A DNA stretch of 23,810 nt. Origin: an uncultured Veillonella sp. (lineage in GTDB: Bacteria; Bacillota; Negativicutes; Veillonellales; Veillonellaceae). Position numbers and translations under genes: made by a program. Position 1 is the first letter of the stretch. Each line of letters starts with the position of its first letter. The notes beneath the pieces were generated by a model. That model did not search any database, was not told where the DNA came from, and saw nothing but the letters and a program-made list of their open reading frames with translations. Location: assembly GCF_900545795.1 (NCBI RefSeq), contig NZ_URAR01000025.1, positions 1-23,810 of the forward strand. Direction: 5' to 3'. Shown in pieces: positions 8,444 through 15,581 of this stretch.

Positions 8444-9091
8444 ATGGTAAAAATTGCACCTTCTATGTTATCAGCCGATTTCACAATTTTAAAAGAAGAG
8501 ATTTTAGATGTTCAAACAAAAGGCGCCGACTTACTTCATGTGGATATTATGGATGGTCATTTCGTGCCTAATTTAACATTTGGTCCGTCCATGCTAAAAA
8601 CCTTAAGTCAAGCCACTACATTACCATTTGACGTTCATTTAATGGTGACTAATCCAGAAGCTTATGTAGAAGAGGTAGCTAAATTAGGTGCCCAATATTT
8701 TACATTCCACGCTGAAGCCGCAACGCACATGCATCGCTTAGTGCAGCAAATTAAAAGCGCTGGCATGAAATCCGGTGTAGCCCTAAATCCTTCTACACCT
8801 GTAGCGGTGCTTGAAGATATAGCCGCTGATTTAGATATGATTTTAATTATGAGCGTAAATCCTGGCTTTGGTGGTCAATCCTTTATTCCTCATGCTGTTA
8901 ATAAAATCAAAAAAGCACGTGCATTATTTGATTATGTGAAACGCCCTGATGCTGTAGTTGAAGTAGATGGTGGCATTAATCCAGAAACTGCACCTTTAGT
9001 GCGAAATGCAGGGGCTCAGATTTTAGTGGCTGGCTCGGCTGTATTTAATGCTGATGATAGAGCCGCTATGATTTCCACCTTACGAGGCTAA
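8444..9091 (+). CDS. rpe: Ribulose-phosphate 3-epimerase
   Basis: Interconverts ribulose 5-phosphate and xylulose 5-phosphate in the pentose phosphate pathway; cytoplasmic TIM barrel. The metal and catalytic residues His32, Asp34, His65 and Asp175 lie in LLHVDIMDGHFVPN, DVHLMV and VEVDGGI. The phosphate-binding MSVNPGFGGQ (136-145) is intact, and 215 aa is the normal family length. It begins 4 nt after rsgA with a weak ribosome site (GGTGAT, 8435-8440) overlapping the rsgA stop, suggesting coupled translation. The rsgA-rpe pairing recurs in Firmicutes. It is the last gene before the first terminator. Confidence 0.97.
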   Translation: MVKIAPSMLSADFTILKEEILDVQTKGADLLHVDIMDGHFVPNLTFGPSMLKTLSQATTLPFDVHLMVTNPEAYVEEVAKLGAQYFTFHAEAATHMHRLVQQIKSAGMKSGVALNPSTPVAVLEDIAADLDMILIMSVNPGFGGQSFIPHAVNKIKKARALFDYVKRPDAVVEVDGGINPETAPLVRNAGAQILVAGSAVFNADDRAAMISTLRG

Positions 9092-9265
9092 GTGGCCAAG
9101 GGATGAATCCATTTATATGTAAACTATATTTATATGAGTTATATTCGTGTAAATTACGTACAAACTACATGATGTATTTACACACAATAATACGGATTCA
9201 GTAGATTTAACAAGCAATATTAGTAAAAGCCCTTTAAAGGGCTTTTATTTTTAAAAGGAGATCAT
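9092..9265 (+). promoter_or_regulatory. rpe-acpS spacer / acpS leader with upstream inverted repeat
   Basis: This 174-nt AT-rich spacer holds an 8-bp perfect inverted repeat, GTGTAAAT (9147-9154) and ATTTACAC (9176-9183), around a 21-nt loop. A terminator hairpin at 9225-9252 follows. I could not find a convincing -35/-10 pair between the terminator and acpS, and there is no space for one. It is therefore either a read-through leader or a regulated (attenuated) leader; the sequence alone does not decide. Confidence 0.45.
9225..9252 (+). terminator. Intrinsic terminator-like hairpin against the acpS ribosome binding site
   Basis: Arms AAAAGCCC (9225-9232) and GGGCTTTT (9239-9246) are perfectly complementary around TTTAAA, and ATTTTT follows to 9252. 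The A-rich upstream arm also makes it look bidirectional. The T-tract ends two bases before AAAGGAG, the acpS Shine-Dalgarno, so acpS transcripts must pass through this hairpin. Confidence 0.8.
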
Positions 9266-9631
9266 ATGAAGGTAGGGACAGACATTATTGAAATTGCTCG
9301 TATTCAAAAGGCTATGACTCGTGCCCACTTTGGTCCTCGTGTATTTACGCCTCATGAATTAGCCTATGCCGAAAGTCGTGGACAACAAAAGATGGCCTCC
9401 TTAGCTGGCATGTATGCTGCTAAGGAATCATTTTTTAAAGCCTTAGGAACGGGTTTTCGCGGTGGTAGCTGGCAAGACATAGAAATTAAGCGCGACCATT
9501 TAGGTGCTCCCTTTATCCTTTGTACAGGATATTTTGGAGACGTAGTAAAAAAGCAAGGTATACAATCCATCCAATTATCTATTAGTCATTGTAAAGAATA
9601 TGCTACAGCTGTAGTTTTACTCATATCATAA
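9266..9631 (+). CDS. acpS: Holo-[acyl-carrier-protein] synthase
   Basis: Transfers 4'-phosphopantetheine from CoA to acyl carrier protein, enabling fatty acid synthesis. The family signature VGTDIIEIARI (3-13) carries the Mg ligand Asp6, and AAKESFFKALGTGF (51-64) carries Glu54. LSISHCKEYATAVV near the C-terminus completes the fold. The length of 121 aa is typical of the trimeric AcpS type. The Shine-Dalgarno AAGGAG (9255-9260) is strong. The TAA stop runs directly into the ribosome site of the next gene, so the two form one unit. Transcription probably depends on read-through of, or control at, the hairpin just upstream. Confidence 0.95.
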   Translation: MKVGTDIIEIARIQKAMTRAHFGPRVFTPHELAYAESRGQQKMASLAGMYAAKESFFKALGTGFRGGSWQDIEIKRDHLGAPFILCTGYFGDVVKKQGIQSIQLSISHCKEYATAVVLLIS

Positions 9632-9643
9632 AAGGAGATACAT

Positions 9644-11191
9644 ATGCGAATTTTAACAAGTAAAGAGGCTCAGTTTATCGACTCTTGGGCTGAAACTAAA
9701 GGACATCTGCCTACATCATTACTGATGGAAAATGCTGGTCATGGTGTCGCTCAAGTTATTGCAGAAGAGTTAAAAAAACGCTTTAAAGAGCTTCATAAGG
9801 AACAAGAAATACTTATCTTAGCTGGCTTTGGCAATAATGGTGCTGACGGCTTAGTAGCGGCTCGCCATCTAGATGCTTGGGGCTATGAGGTTCGCGTATT
9901 AACGCCAAATAGTGGTGGAAGTGAATCTGAACTTTTTACTATGCAAAAAGAAATCGTAGATTCTTTAGACATCCCCGTTTTATCTTTAGCTGATGGTGTA
10001 GATATCATAGAAGGTGCCACGGTTATAGTCGATGCCTTAATTGGTACATCCCTACAAGGCCCTTTGCGTCAACCCATGCTAGATCTACTCGATGCTGTGG
10101 AGGCCTATTTAGACATTTATAAAGACACCTTAGTCATTGCAGTCGATATGCCCTCTGGGGTACATCCAGACACCGGTGATGTAGCCAATGGCACCTTGGG
10201 CGTCGATATAACGATTACCTTTGGAGCACCTAAACAGGGTATGTATCTTTACCCAGCTAGAGAATACTGTGGAGACATTATCATCAAAGGATTAGGTTTT
10301 AATTGGGAATTAGCCTTATATGATGAAACCAACGAATCATTTCCTACAGAATTAATCGATGACGAATTGGCATCTGCTCTCATTCCAGAGCGCGAAGCTA
10401 CGGCGCACAAAGGCACAAATGGTCATGTTTTAATTATAGGTGGTGCTGCTGGTATGATTGGCGCCCCTGTAATGGCTACAGAAGGAGCTCTTAGAGCAGG
10501 GGCTGGTAAAGTAACTGCCATAGTGCCTACAGACTGCTTAAGTGCCATGCAAGCCAAAGTTCGTCCAGAAATTATGACTGGCGCCTTTAGCAATCTGATC
10601 CATTTGCGCATGCATGGAGGAGAAAAAAATGCCATCGTTATAGGCCCTGGTTTAGGTCGAAACGAAGAAATCAGTACATTGGCTAAAAACTTTATGGCTC
10701 AAACTACAGCGCCTTTAGTCATTGATGCAGATGCTTTATGGGCCATTGGCAATATGCTTACTTTCAGTGAATCACTAAAAGGCAAACCAGTTCCACCAAT
10801 TCTTACACCACATCCTGGTGAATTTAGTCGACTAACAGGAAAATCAGTGGAAGAAATTGAGGCACAACGCGTCGAGCTAGCTCGTCAATTTGCCATTCAA
10901 CATCAAGTCGTACTTGTATTAAAAGGAGCTCCTACAGTAGTAACCAGTCCTGATGGATTCGTAGCTATTAATAAGTCTGGCAATCCTGGAATGGGTTCAG
11001 GAGGTATGGGAGATGTACTAGCAGGAATTATTGCCGGCTTTTTAGGCCAAGGCTTAGAAGCCGTAGAAGCGGCTATGTTAGCTGTATACCTTCATGGAAA
11101 GAGCGCCGATACATTAAATGAGGCACGACTTTTTGGCTATACGGCCACTGAAGTAGCGGAGCAGCTACCTTATGAAATCAGCAAATTATAA
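9644..11191 (+). CDS. nnr: Bifunctional NAD(P)H-hydrate epimerase / ADP-dependent dehydratase
   Basis: Repairs hydrated NADH and NADPH. The N-terminal YjeF_N epimerase half (about 1-225) shows MENAGHGVA (28-36), GFGNNGADGL (61-70) and the active-site region VDMPSGV (Asp168). The C-terminal NnrD/YjeF_C half (about 245-510) is a ribokinase-like dehydratase with HKGTNGHVLIIGG (255-267), IGPGLGRN (333-340), DADALW (361-366), LTPHPGEF (387-394) and NPGMGSGGMGDVLAG (447-461, Asp457). The 515-aa fused form is common in bacteria, as is the acpS neighbour. AAGGAG at 9632-9637 abuts the acpS stop and fixes the start. Confidence 0.96.
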   Translation: MRILTSKEAQFIDSWAETKGHLPTSLLMENAGHGVAQVIAEELKKRFKELHKEQEILILAGFGNNGADGLVAARHLDAWGYEVRVLTPNSGGSESELFTMQKEIVDSLDIPVLSLADGVDIIEGATVIVDALIGTSLQGPLRQPMLDLLDAVEAYLDIYKDTLVIAVDMPSGVHPDTGDVANGTLGVDITITFGAPKQGMYLYPAREYCGDIIIKGLGFNWELALYDETNESFPTELIDDELASALIPEREATAHKGTNGHVLIIGGAAGMIGAPVMATEGALRAGAGKVTAIVPTDCLSAMQAKVRPEIMTGAFSNLIHLRMHGGEKNAIVIGPGLGRNEEISTLAKNFMAQTTAPLVIDADALWAIGNMLTFSESLKGKPVPPILTPHPGEFSRLTGKSVEEIEAQRVELARQFAIQHQVVLVLKGAPTVVTSPDGFVAINKSGNPGMGSGGMGDVLAGIIAGFLGQGLEAVEAAMLAVYLHGKSADTLNEARLFGYTATEVAEQLPYEISKL

Positions 11192-11227
11192 TACATACTA
11201 TGTAGTCAATAAAGTTAGTAGGTCAAC

Positions 11228-12208
11228 ATGAATATAAAACAAATTTTTACCTTTTTGAATCGATTACTTATATCAAAGCCAATTTCAAGCCTTAAAGTGT
11301 TAGGTATTGTACTATTTACCACCTTTTTAACTTTAAGTTTAAGTGGTTGTAGTAATGCCTTAGGTGATTTAGCCAATGCAGTGCAATCTAAAGCACCACA
11401 AAGCAGCACGCAAGGTGTAGAAGGTAATCTTGATGTATACGCTTTAGATATTGGGCAAGGCGATGCTTTTTTAATCCGCTCAGGCGATACATTCTCCTTA
11501 ATTGATACCGGTGATGTAGAGCATCGCGATAATTTAATCGCTTATTTAAAAAAATATAATGTAAAATCTCTAAAAAATGTAATTATTACTCATCCTCATG
11601 CCGATCATTTGGGCGGTTTTTATGCCCTCGTAGATGCCAATATAAAAATTGAGCATGTCTATGATAATGGCATGACTTATAGTAGTTCAGTGTATCGCAC
11701 TTATATGAAAAATGTAGAGCGCCTAAAAATTCCACGAACCGTTCTGTATAAAGGCGACACTGTAGATTTTGGCAATGGTGCCACATTTACAGTATATGCA
11801 CCTTGGGAAGGAGACCCTTTAGTAGATAATAAAGGGAAGGGTGATTTAAATAATAATAGCATCGTAGGAAAACTTGAATTTGGTAAATTTTCTATGCTAT
11901 TTACAGGTGATGCGGAAAAGCAAGAAGAAAATCGCCTCATTAAAGAGCAAAACACAAAGCTTTCTAGTCGCATTATTAAAATAGGCCATCATGGTAGTAG
12001 AACCTCTTCGCAGAAAGATTTCCTTCGCTCTGTGCGACCAGAAGCAGCTATAATATCTGATGGAGCTCATAATGATTACGGACATCCTCATAGAGAAACA
12101 TTGGAGCGATTAAAAGCAGAAAAGATTACTGTATACCGCACTGATACAATGGGAACAATTCAAATTCATACAGATGGCAAAACCTGGGCAATTACGCAGG
12201 AAAAATAA
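11228..12208 (+). CDS. Predicted lipoprotein with ComEC/Rec2-like metallo-beta-lactamase domain
   Basis: The N-terminus has a 24-residue polar lead, a hydrophobic stretch and a lipobox LSGC with Cys41, so the protein is probably a lipid-anchored exported protein. After a short Ser/Gln linker the MBL fold starts near 68 with ALDIGQGDAFLI. The metal motif THPHADH gives His122, His124, Asp126 and His127, followed by TGDAE (226-230), KIGHHGSRTS (251-260) and GHPH (285-288). This arrangement matches the hydrolase domain found at the end of the DNA-uptake channel ComEC, here without any channel domain. Such domains can be nucleases, but the substrate is not known. The ribosome site (AGTAGG) is weak. 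A strong terminator lies downstream. Confidence 0.85.
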   Translation: MNIKQIFTFLNRLLISKPISSLKVLGIVLFTTFLTLSLSGCSNALGDLANAVQSKAPQSSTQGVEGNLDVYALDIGQGDAFLIRSGDTFSLIDTGDVEHRDNLIAYLKKYNVKSLKNVIITHPHADHLGGFYALVDANIKIEHVYDNGMTYSSSVYRTYMKNVERLKIPRTVLYKGDTVDFGNGATFTVYAPWEGDPLVDNKGKGDLNNNSIVGKLEFGKFSMLFTGDAEKQEENRLIKEQNTKLSSRIIKIGHHGSRTSSQKDFLRSVRPEAAIISDGAHNDYGHPHRETLERLKAEKITVYRTDTMGTIQIHTDGKTWAITQEK

Positions 12209-12343
12209 TATATTTATTTTCTACTAGAGACTTTGCAAATTTTAAGCAAATTCATTAGATAAATATAAGCAAGTTTTCTTGAATACAGTCAGCCATATTT
12301 ATATTCCCTAAAAAACTTGTCAACCTTTAAATAAAAACTTGAT

Positions 12344-12396
12344 TACGCTATATAGTACCAATGATTATCGGTAAGTACTATATAGCGTATTTTTTT
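12344..12396 (+). terminator. Strong intrinsic terminator after the MBL lipoprotein gene
   Basis: A 15-bp perfect stem, TACGCTATATAGTAC (12344-12358) with GTACTATATAGCGTA (12375-12389), encloses a 16-nt loop and is followed by seven T (12390-12396). It lies 135 nt after the MBL stop and ends the acpS-nnr-MBL unit. Confidence 0.9.
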
Positions 12397-12446
12397 GTGA
12401 ATCAATAATGAAAATTCTATACATAGCATTTTATTTCAAAAAACTA

Positions 12447-12455
12447 TGGTATAAT
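12447..12455 (+). promoter_or_regulatory. Extended -10 promoter of the amidase gene
   Basis: TGGTATAAT is a perfect sigma-A -10 hexamer with an upstream TG extension. No good -35 is visible at 16-18 bp, as is common for extended -10 promoters. It follows the terminator and lies 66 nt before the chosen amidase start. Confidence 0.7.
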
Positions 12456-12520
12456 GAATTAGTCTTAAAAAGAATGTAAAAAATAATACGTCACGCAAAT
12501 AGTTGATGGGAGTGATTACG

Positions 12521-13690
12521 TTGCGTAAAATTTGGATGATGCTATTGCTAGCTATTGTCATATTACCTTTTTCCATAGTATCAGCTAAATCCGCCGAAAT
12601 AAGTGATATGTATTGGGTAACTCGAAATGATGCTCCAGTGCCATTTGTTAGAGTTGTATTAAATCTGACAGCTCCTGTAGAAGCCTCCGCATCAATTGAT
12701 AAGAGCGGTACTACTACGACGGTAAAGTTGAAAAACACAAAAATCAAAACCGATAATAAATCCTTGGATATGAATCCAAAGATAGTAAAATCAGCCAAAC
12801 TTGACCAAAATGGAAAGGCTACAGATGTAATTTTAAAAACGCCAAGTTCCATTGATGTAGGAGATATTAAAGTCTTCTCTTTACCTAAAGACAAGGTCAA
12901 TAATAAACCTGATCGCATGGTAATTGATATTCAACAAAAAGGGGTGGCACCTCGCACTACGTATTACGGCAGTAATAAGACAACCCCAAGTGTAGCTGTA
13001 AATACTAACAAGTCTACACCTAAACCAAGTGCTACAGTACCTAAAAAGCCTGTAGTAATACCTAATTCTACAACTACGCCAGTGGCGGCTAAAGTAGATT
13101 ATCGCACTAGCGGAGGTATTGAAGGCAAAATTATCACTATTGACCCTGGTCATGGTGGTACAGACCCAGGTGCTATTGGACCGACTGGTTTAATGGAAAA
13201 AAATGTAACTTTACCAATTTCTATGAAATTGAAAAAAGCTCTTGAAGCCAAGGGCGCTAAAGTATATATGACACGTACTACTGATGTGGACGTATACGGT
13301 CCTAATGCTAGTGGTCCTGATGAACTACAAGCTCGTGTGGATGTTGGTACAAGATCTAAATCAGATTTATTTATCAGTGTTCATATCAATTCCTTTAGCA
13401 ATCCATCTGTAGGCGGTATTGCCACTTACTATTATGAAAAAACACAATACGATACTCGTTTAGCAAATCGTATTCAAACTACAATTGCAGACGAATCTGG
13501 CTTTGGTGGCGATCGTGGCATCCAACCAGGTAATCTTTATGTACTTCGCCGTTCTTTAATGCCTGCTGTACTTGTTGAACTTGGATTCATCTCCAATCCT
13601 AAAGAAGAAGCTTTACTTAAAAAGGACAGCGTCCAACAAGACTTCGCTGATGAAATTGCATCAGGTGTGGAAAACTATTTTAGGGGGTAA
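12521..13690 (+). CDS. N-acetylmuramoyl-L-alanine amidase with AMIN domain
   Basis: Exported cell wall hydrolase that cuts the amide bond between MurNAc and the stem peptide. I choose TTG 12521 because GGGAGTGA (12508-12515) precedes it at ideal spacing and the protein then begins MRKIWMMLLLAIVILP, a clean signal peptide with cleavage near VSA-K or KSA-E. Upstream in-frame codons at 12503 and 12506 would overlap that ribosome site. In the 389-aa form, an AMIN peptidoglycan-targeting domain spans about 25-140, a Thr/Pro/Lys linker about 145-195, and Amidase_3 about 202-388. The zinc ligands are His211 (DPGHGG), Glu226 (MEKN) and His288 (SVHINS), and the catalytic Glu353 is in VELGFISN. It is co-transcribed with a GerMN lipoprotein 5 nt away. 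Confidence 0.93.
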   Translation: MRKIWMMLLLAIVILPFSIVSAKSAEISDMYWVTRNDAPVPFVRVVLNLTAPVEASASIDKSGTTTTVKLKNTKIKTDNKSLDMNPKIVKSAKLDQNGKATDVILKTPSSIDVGDIKVFSLPKDKVNNKPDRMVIDIQQKGVAPRTTYYGSNKTTPSVAVNTNKSTPKPSATVPKKPVVIPNSTTTPVAAKVDYRTSGGIEGKIITIDPGHGGTDPGAIGPTGLMEKNVTLPISMKLKKALEAKGAKVYMTRTTDVDVYGPNASGPDELQARVDVGTRSKSDLFISVHINSFSNPSVGGIATYYYEKTQYDTRLANRIQTTIADESGFGGDRGIQPGNLYVLRRSLMPAVLVELGFISNPKEEALLKKDSVQQDFADEIASGVENYFRG

Positions 13691-13695
13691 TAAAG

Positions 13696-14265
13696 ATGAC
13701 TAAGTCTATACGTCTCATGTTAGTCACTATTGTAAGTGCTTTACTCTTAGTCTTAGCAGGTTGCAGTGCAGATCAAAATGAACTTGGTTCTTCAGCAAAA
13801 GCGAGCCAGTCTTCCACTAAGACAGAAAGTGCTAAAGCAGCTAACGCTAGTCAAGACAGTATGTCAAAAATGACAATCTATGTGCCTTTGGATAATGGTA
13901 AAGGGGTAACACCTAAATTATTCACTGTCGATAGCGATAAAAAGACCATAGCTTATGCCATTACCTTCTTATTGGATGAAGACAGCCGTCAATCCTATCC
14001 AATTTTTCCTAAAGGAACTAAAGTAAATGGTGTAAATATTAAAGACCATATAGCCTATATTGATTTATCTAAGGAATTTTTAGATAAATCCAATATTGAT
14101 GGACTAACCGCCCAATTAAGACTTGCTTCACTCGTTAATACAGCCACTGAATTTGATGGTGTAGAGAAAGTACAGTTTTTAGTCAATGGTAAATCCATCG
14201 ACCTCTATGGTGGATATGATGTGTCTGAACCTATGAAGCGCATGGAAAAACAAATAGTGAAATAA
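13696..14265 (+). CDS. GerMN-domain lipoprotein
   Basis: Small exported lipoprotein: signal peptide MTKSIRLMLVTIVSALLLVL, lipobox LAGC and lipidated Cys23, then a Ser/Lys/Ala-rich linker to about residue 55. The remainder (about 58-180) fits the GerMN fold: YVPL near the start, AITFLLDE, AYIDLSKEFLD, the LAxLVNTATEFDGVEKVQFLVNGK segment and a final DLYGGYD. GerMN domains occur in the sporulation protein GerM and in many non-sporulating bacteria, where a cell-envelope role is assumed. AGGGGGT (13682-13688) overlaps the amidase stop, linking it tightly to the amidase. Its molecular function is not known. Confidence 0.85.
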   Translation: MTKSIRLMLVTIVSALLLVLAGCSADQNELGSSAKASQSSTKTESAKAANASQDSMSKMTIYVPLDNGKGVTPKLFTVDSDKKTIAYAITFLLDEDSRQSYPIFPKGTKVNGVNIKDHIAYIDLSKEFLDKSNIDGLTAQLRLASLVNTATEFDGVEKVQFLVNGKSIDLYGGYDVSEPMKRMEKQIVK

Positions 14266-14270
14266 TACAG

Positions 14271-14314
14271 ACTCTCCTTAGAGGACTTCCTAGTTCTTTA
14301 AGGGGAGTTTTTTT
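14271..14314 (+). terminator. Intrinsic terminator of the amidase-GerMN unit
   Basis: ACTCTCCTTA (14271-14280) pairs with TAAGGGGAGT (14299-14308), giving 10 bp with one G-U wobble, followed by a run of seven T (14308-14314). The T-run merges directly into the next promoter. Confidence 0.88.
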
Positions 14315-14315
14315 G

Positions 14316-14371
14316 TGGTATAATAATATCGTAATTGTCAATGTTAGTATCAATTTGATACGTCATATAAT
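14316..14371 (+). promoter_or_regulatory. thiL promoter region: two -10 boxes and a 15-bp palindrome
   Basis: TGGTATAAT (14316-14324) is an extended -10 matching the one before the amidase. A second TATAAT lies at 14366-14371, about 26 bp before the thiL start. Between them GTATCAA-T-TTGATAC (14347-14361) is a near-perfect palindrome. If the second -10 is used, the palindrome sits in the promoter spacer, an operator-like position. Which start is used cannot be decided by eye. Confidence 0.55.
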
Positions 14372-14396
14372 GTCGAAAAAAGATGTGAGGTCTACT

Positions 14397-15404
14397 ATGA
14401 GAATGGAACAAGAGTATATAAGCGACATAGGAGAATTTGCTTTTATAGATCTAATAAAAAATGACACAATTAATCGCCCTAAACGCGTAATATATAGTAT
14501 TGGCGATGACTGTGCAGTGTATAAAGCCGATTCAAATAAAGACCAAATCATTACAACTGACATGATGGTAGAAGATGTTCATTTCTCAAAGGAAACGATC
14601 ACGGCCTACCAATTAGGTTACCGACTGGGTGCTGCCAATCTTAGTGATATTGCAGCGATGGGGGGCACACCACTAGAGGCGGTAATCTCTATTGCACTAC
14701 CACATTATACGAGTGTTTTTTTCTGTAAGGAATTTTATAAAGGCATAAAAAAAATATTTAAACGATATAAAGTTAATTTAATTGGTGGTGATACAGTTAG
14801 TTCCCCCTCAAAGATGGTTATTAATTTAACCGTAATTGGTGAGGTTCCTTCAGGTAAGGCTATTTATCGTCACGGCAGTAAAGTCGATGATATTGTTTTT
14901 GTAACTAATACTGTGGGATCATCAGCAGCGGGGCTTTATGCCCTTCAGCATGAAATAGCAGATTATAGAGCTATTAAGCGTGCCCATTTGATGCCAGAAC
15001 CACAAGTAAAAATTGGTAAATCCTTACTAAAAAGTGGCGCTCATGCCTTAAATGATATAAGTGATGGTCTCAGCAGTGAGCTTAATGAAATAGCTCAAGC
15101 CTCACATGTTATCATGGAAATTGATGAAAGTGCTATTCCTCTTCATAAACAAACTCTTAAATTAGCCAAAGAAATCGGGGAAAGTCCGTATCATTTCGCT
15201 TGGTATGGTGGTGAAGATTTCCAGCTTGTTGGGACTATGAACGAAGACGATTTTGAAGCTTGTAAAGCCCGCCCTCATTTAACACCTATTGGTCGCGTAG
15301 TCGGTAAAGTTAAAAAGGGAGAAGCAGGCATTGTCCGTGTAAAAACAATTGCTGGCGAAACTAGTATTATGAACGCTAGAGGGTATAACCATTTTTACAA
15401 ATAA
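14397..15404 (+). CDS. thiL: Thiamine-monophosphate kinase
   Basis: Phosphorylates thiamine monophosphate to thiamine diphosphate; AIR synthase/PurM-like fold. I start at ATG 14397 because GTGAGG (14385-14390) lies at good distance, and the upstream frame to 14313 covers the promoter and encodes nothing family-like. In this 335-aa form the motifs are GDDCAVY (36-42), TTDMMVEDVHF (53-63), NLSDIAAMGG (81-90), LIGGDT (128-133) and NDISDGLSSEL (219-229). The Asp-rich Mg-ATP site is intact. ThiL often lies next to tsaE in bacteria. A 177-nt AT-rich spacer separates it from tsaE. Confidence 0.94.
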   Translation: MRMEQEYISDIGEFAFIDLIKNDTINRPKRVIYSIGDDCAVYKADSNKDQIITTDMMVEDVHFSKETITAYQLGYRLGAANLSDIAAMGGTPLEAVISIALPHYTSVFFCKEFYKGIKKIFKRYKVNLIGGDTVSSPSKMVINLTVIGEVPSGKAIYRHGSKVDDIVFVTNTVGSSAAGLYALQHEIADYRAIKRAHLMPEPQVKIGKSLLKSGAHALNDISDGLSSELNEIAQASHVIMEIDESAIPLHKQTLKLAKEIGESPYHFAWYGGEDFQLVGTMNEDDFEACKARPHLTPIGRVVGKVKKGEAGIVRVKTIAGETSIMNARGYNHFYK

Positions 15405-15581
15405 AGCTTTAATAAAACGAATAAAAATATACCAATTAAAAGTTTTGTAATAATAGTTATTCCAAACTTGTTTAGACTATAGAACTAATAACGGTCATAT
15501 AAACTTAAATAAACAAATGTTTAAACAATAAAAAAATTAAAGTAATAAAATTAACTTGATACAAATATTTTAGGAGCAGTA
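15405..15581 (+). other. AT-rich thiL-tsaE spacer
   Basis: No gene is visible here. A nested AT-rich inverted repeat is present: AAGTTT (15440-15445) with AAACTT (15464-15469), and inside it AATAA (15449-15453) with TTATT (15457-15461). A palindrome TGTTTAAACA lies at 15518-15527. No convincing promoter or terminator T-run could be assigned. Confidence 0.4.

Larger units (their letters stand above)
12209..12502 (+). promoter_or_regulatory. Intergenic region with short repeats upstream of the amidase
   Basis: This 294-nt non-coding stretch contains GCAAATT twice (12235-12241, 12246-12252) and the variant GCAAGTT at 12269. The octamer CAAGTTTT (12270-12277) has inverted copies AAAACTTG at 12312-12319 and 12334-12341, the latter two 22 bp apart. 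The terminator (12344-12396) and the amidase promoter -10 (12450-12455) follow. I see no gene in it. Confidence 0.5.

Noticed and set aside
14313..14396. Longer thiL start at TTG 14313
   Set aside because: The added 28 residues cover the promoter and palindrome, lack a ribosome site and do not resemble ThiL N-termini.
14325..14396. TPP riboswitch before thiL
   Set aside because: The leader is under 80 nt and shows no THI-box-like conserved segments.
15518..15527. TGTTTAAACA as a regulator site upstream of tsaE
   Set aside because: A 10-bp palindrome of A/T-rich type in such AT-rich DNA is not above chance, and no promoter is placed next to it.
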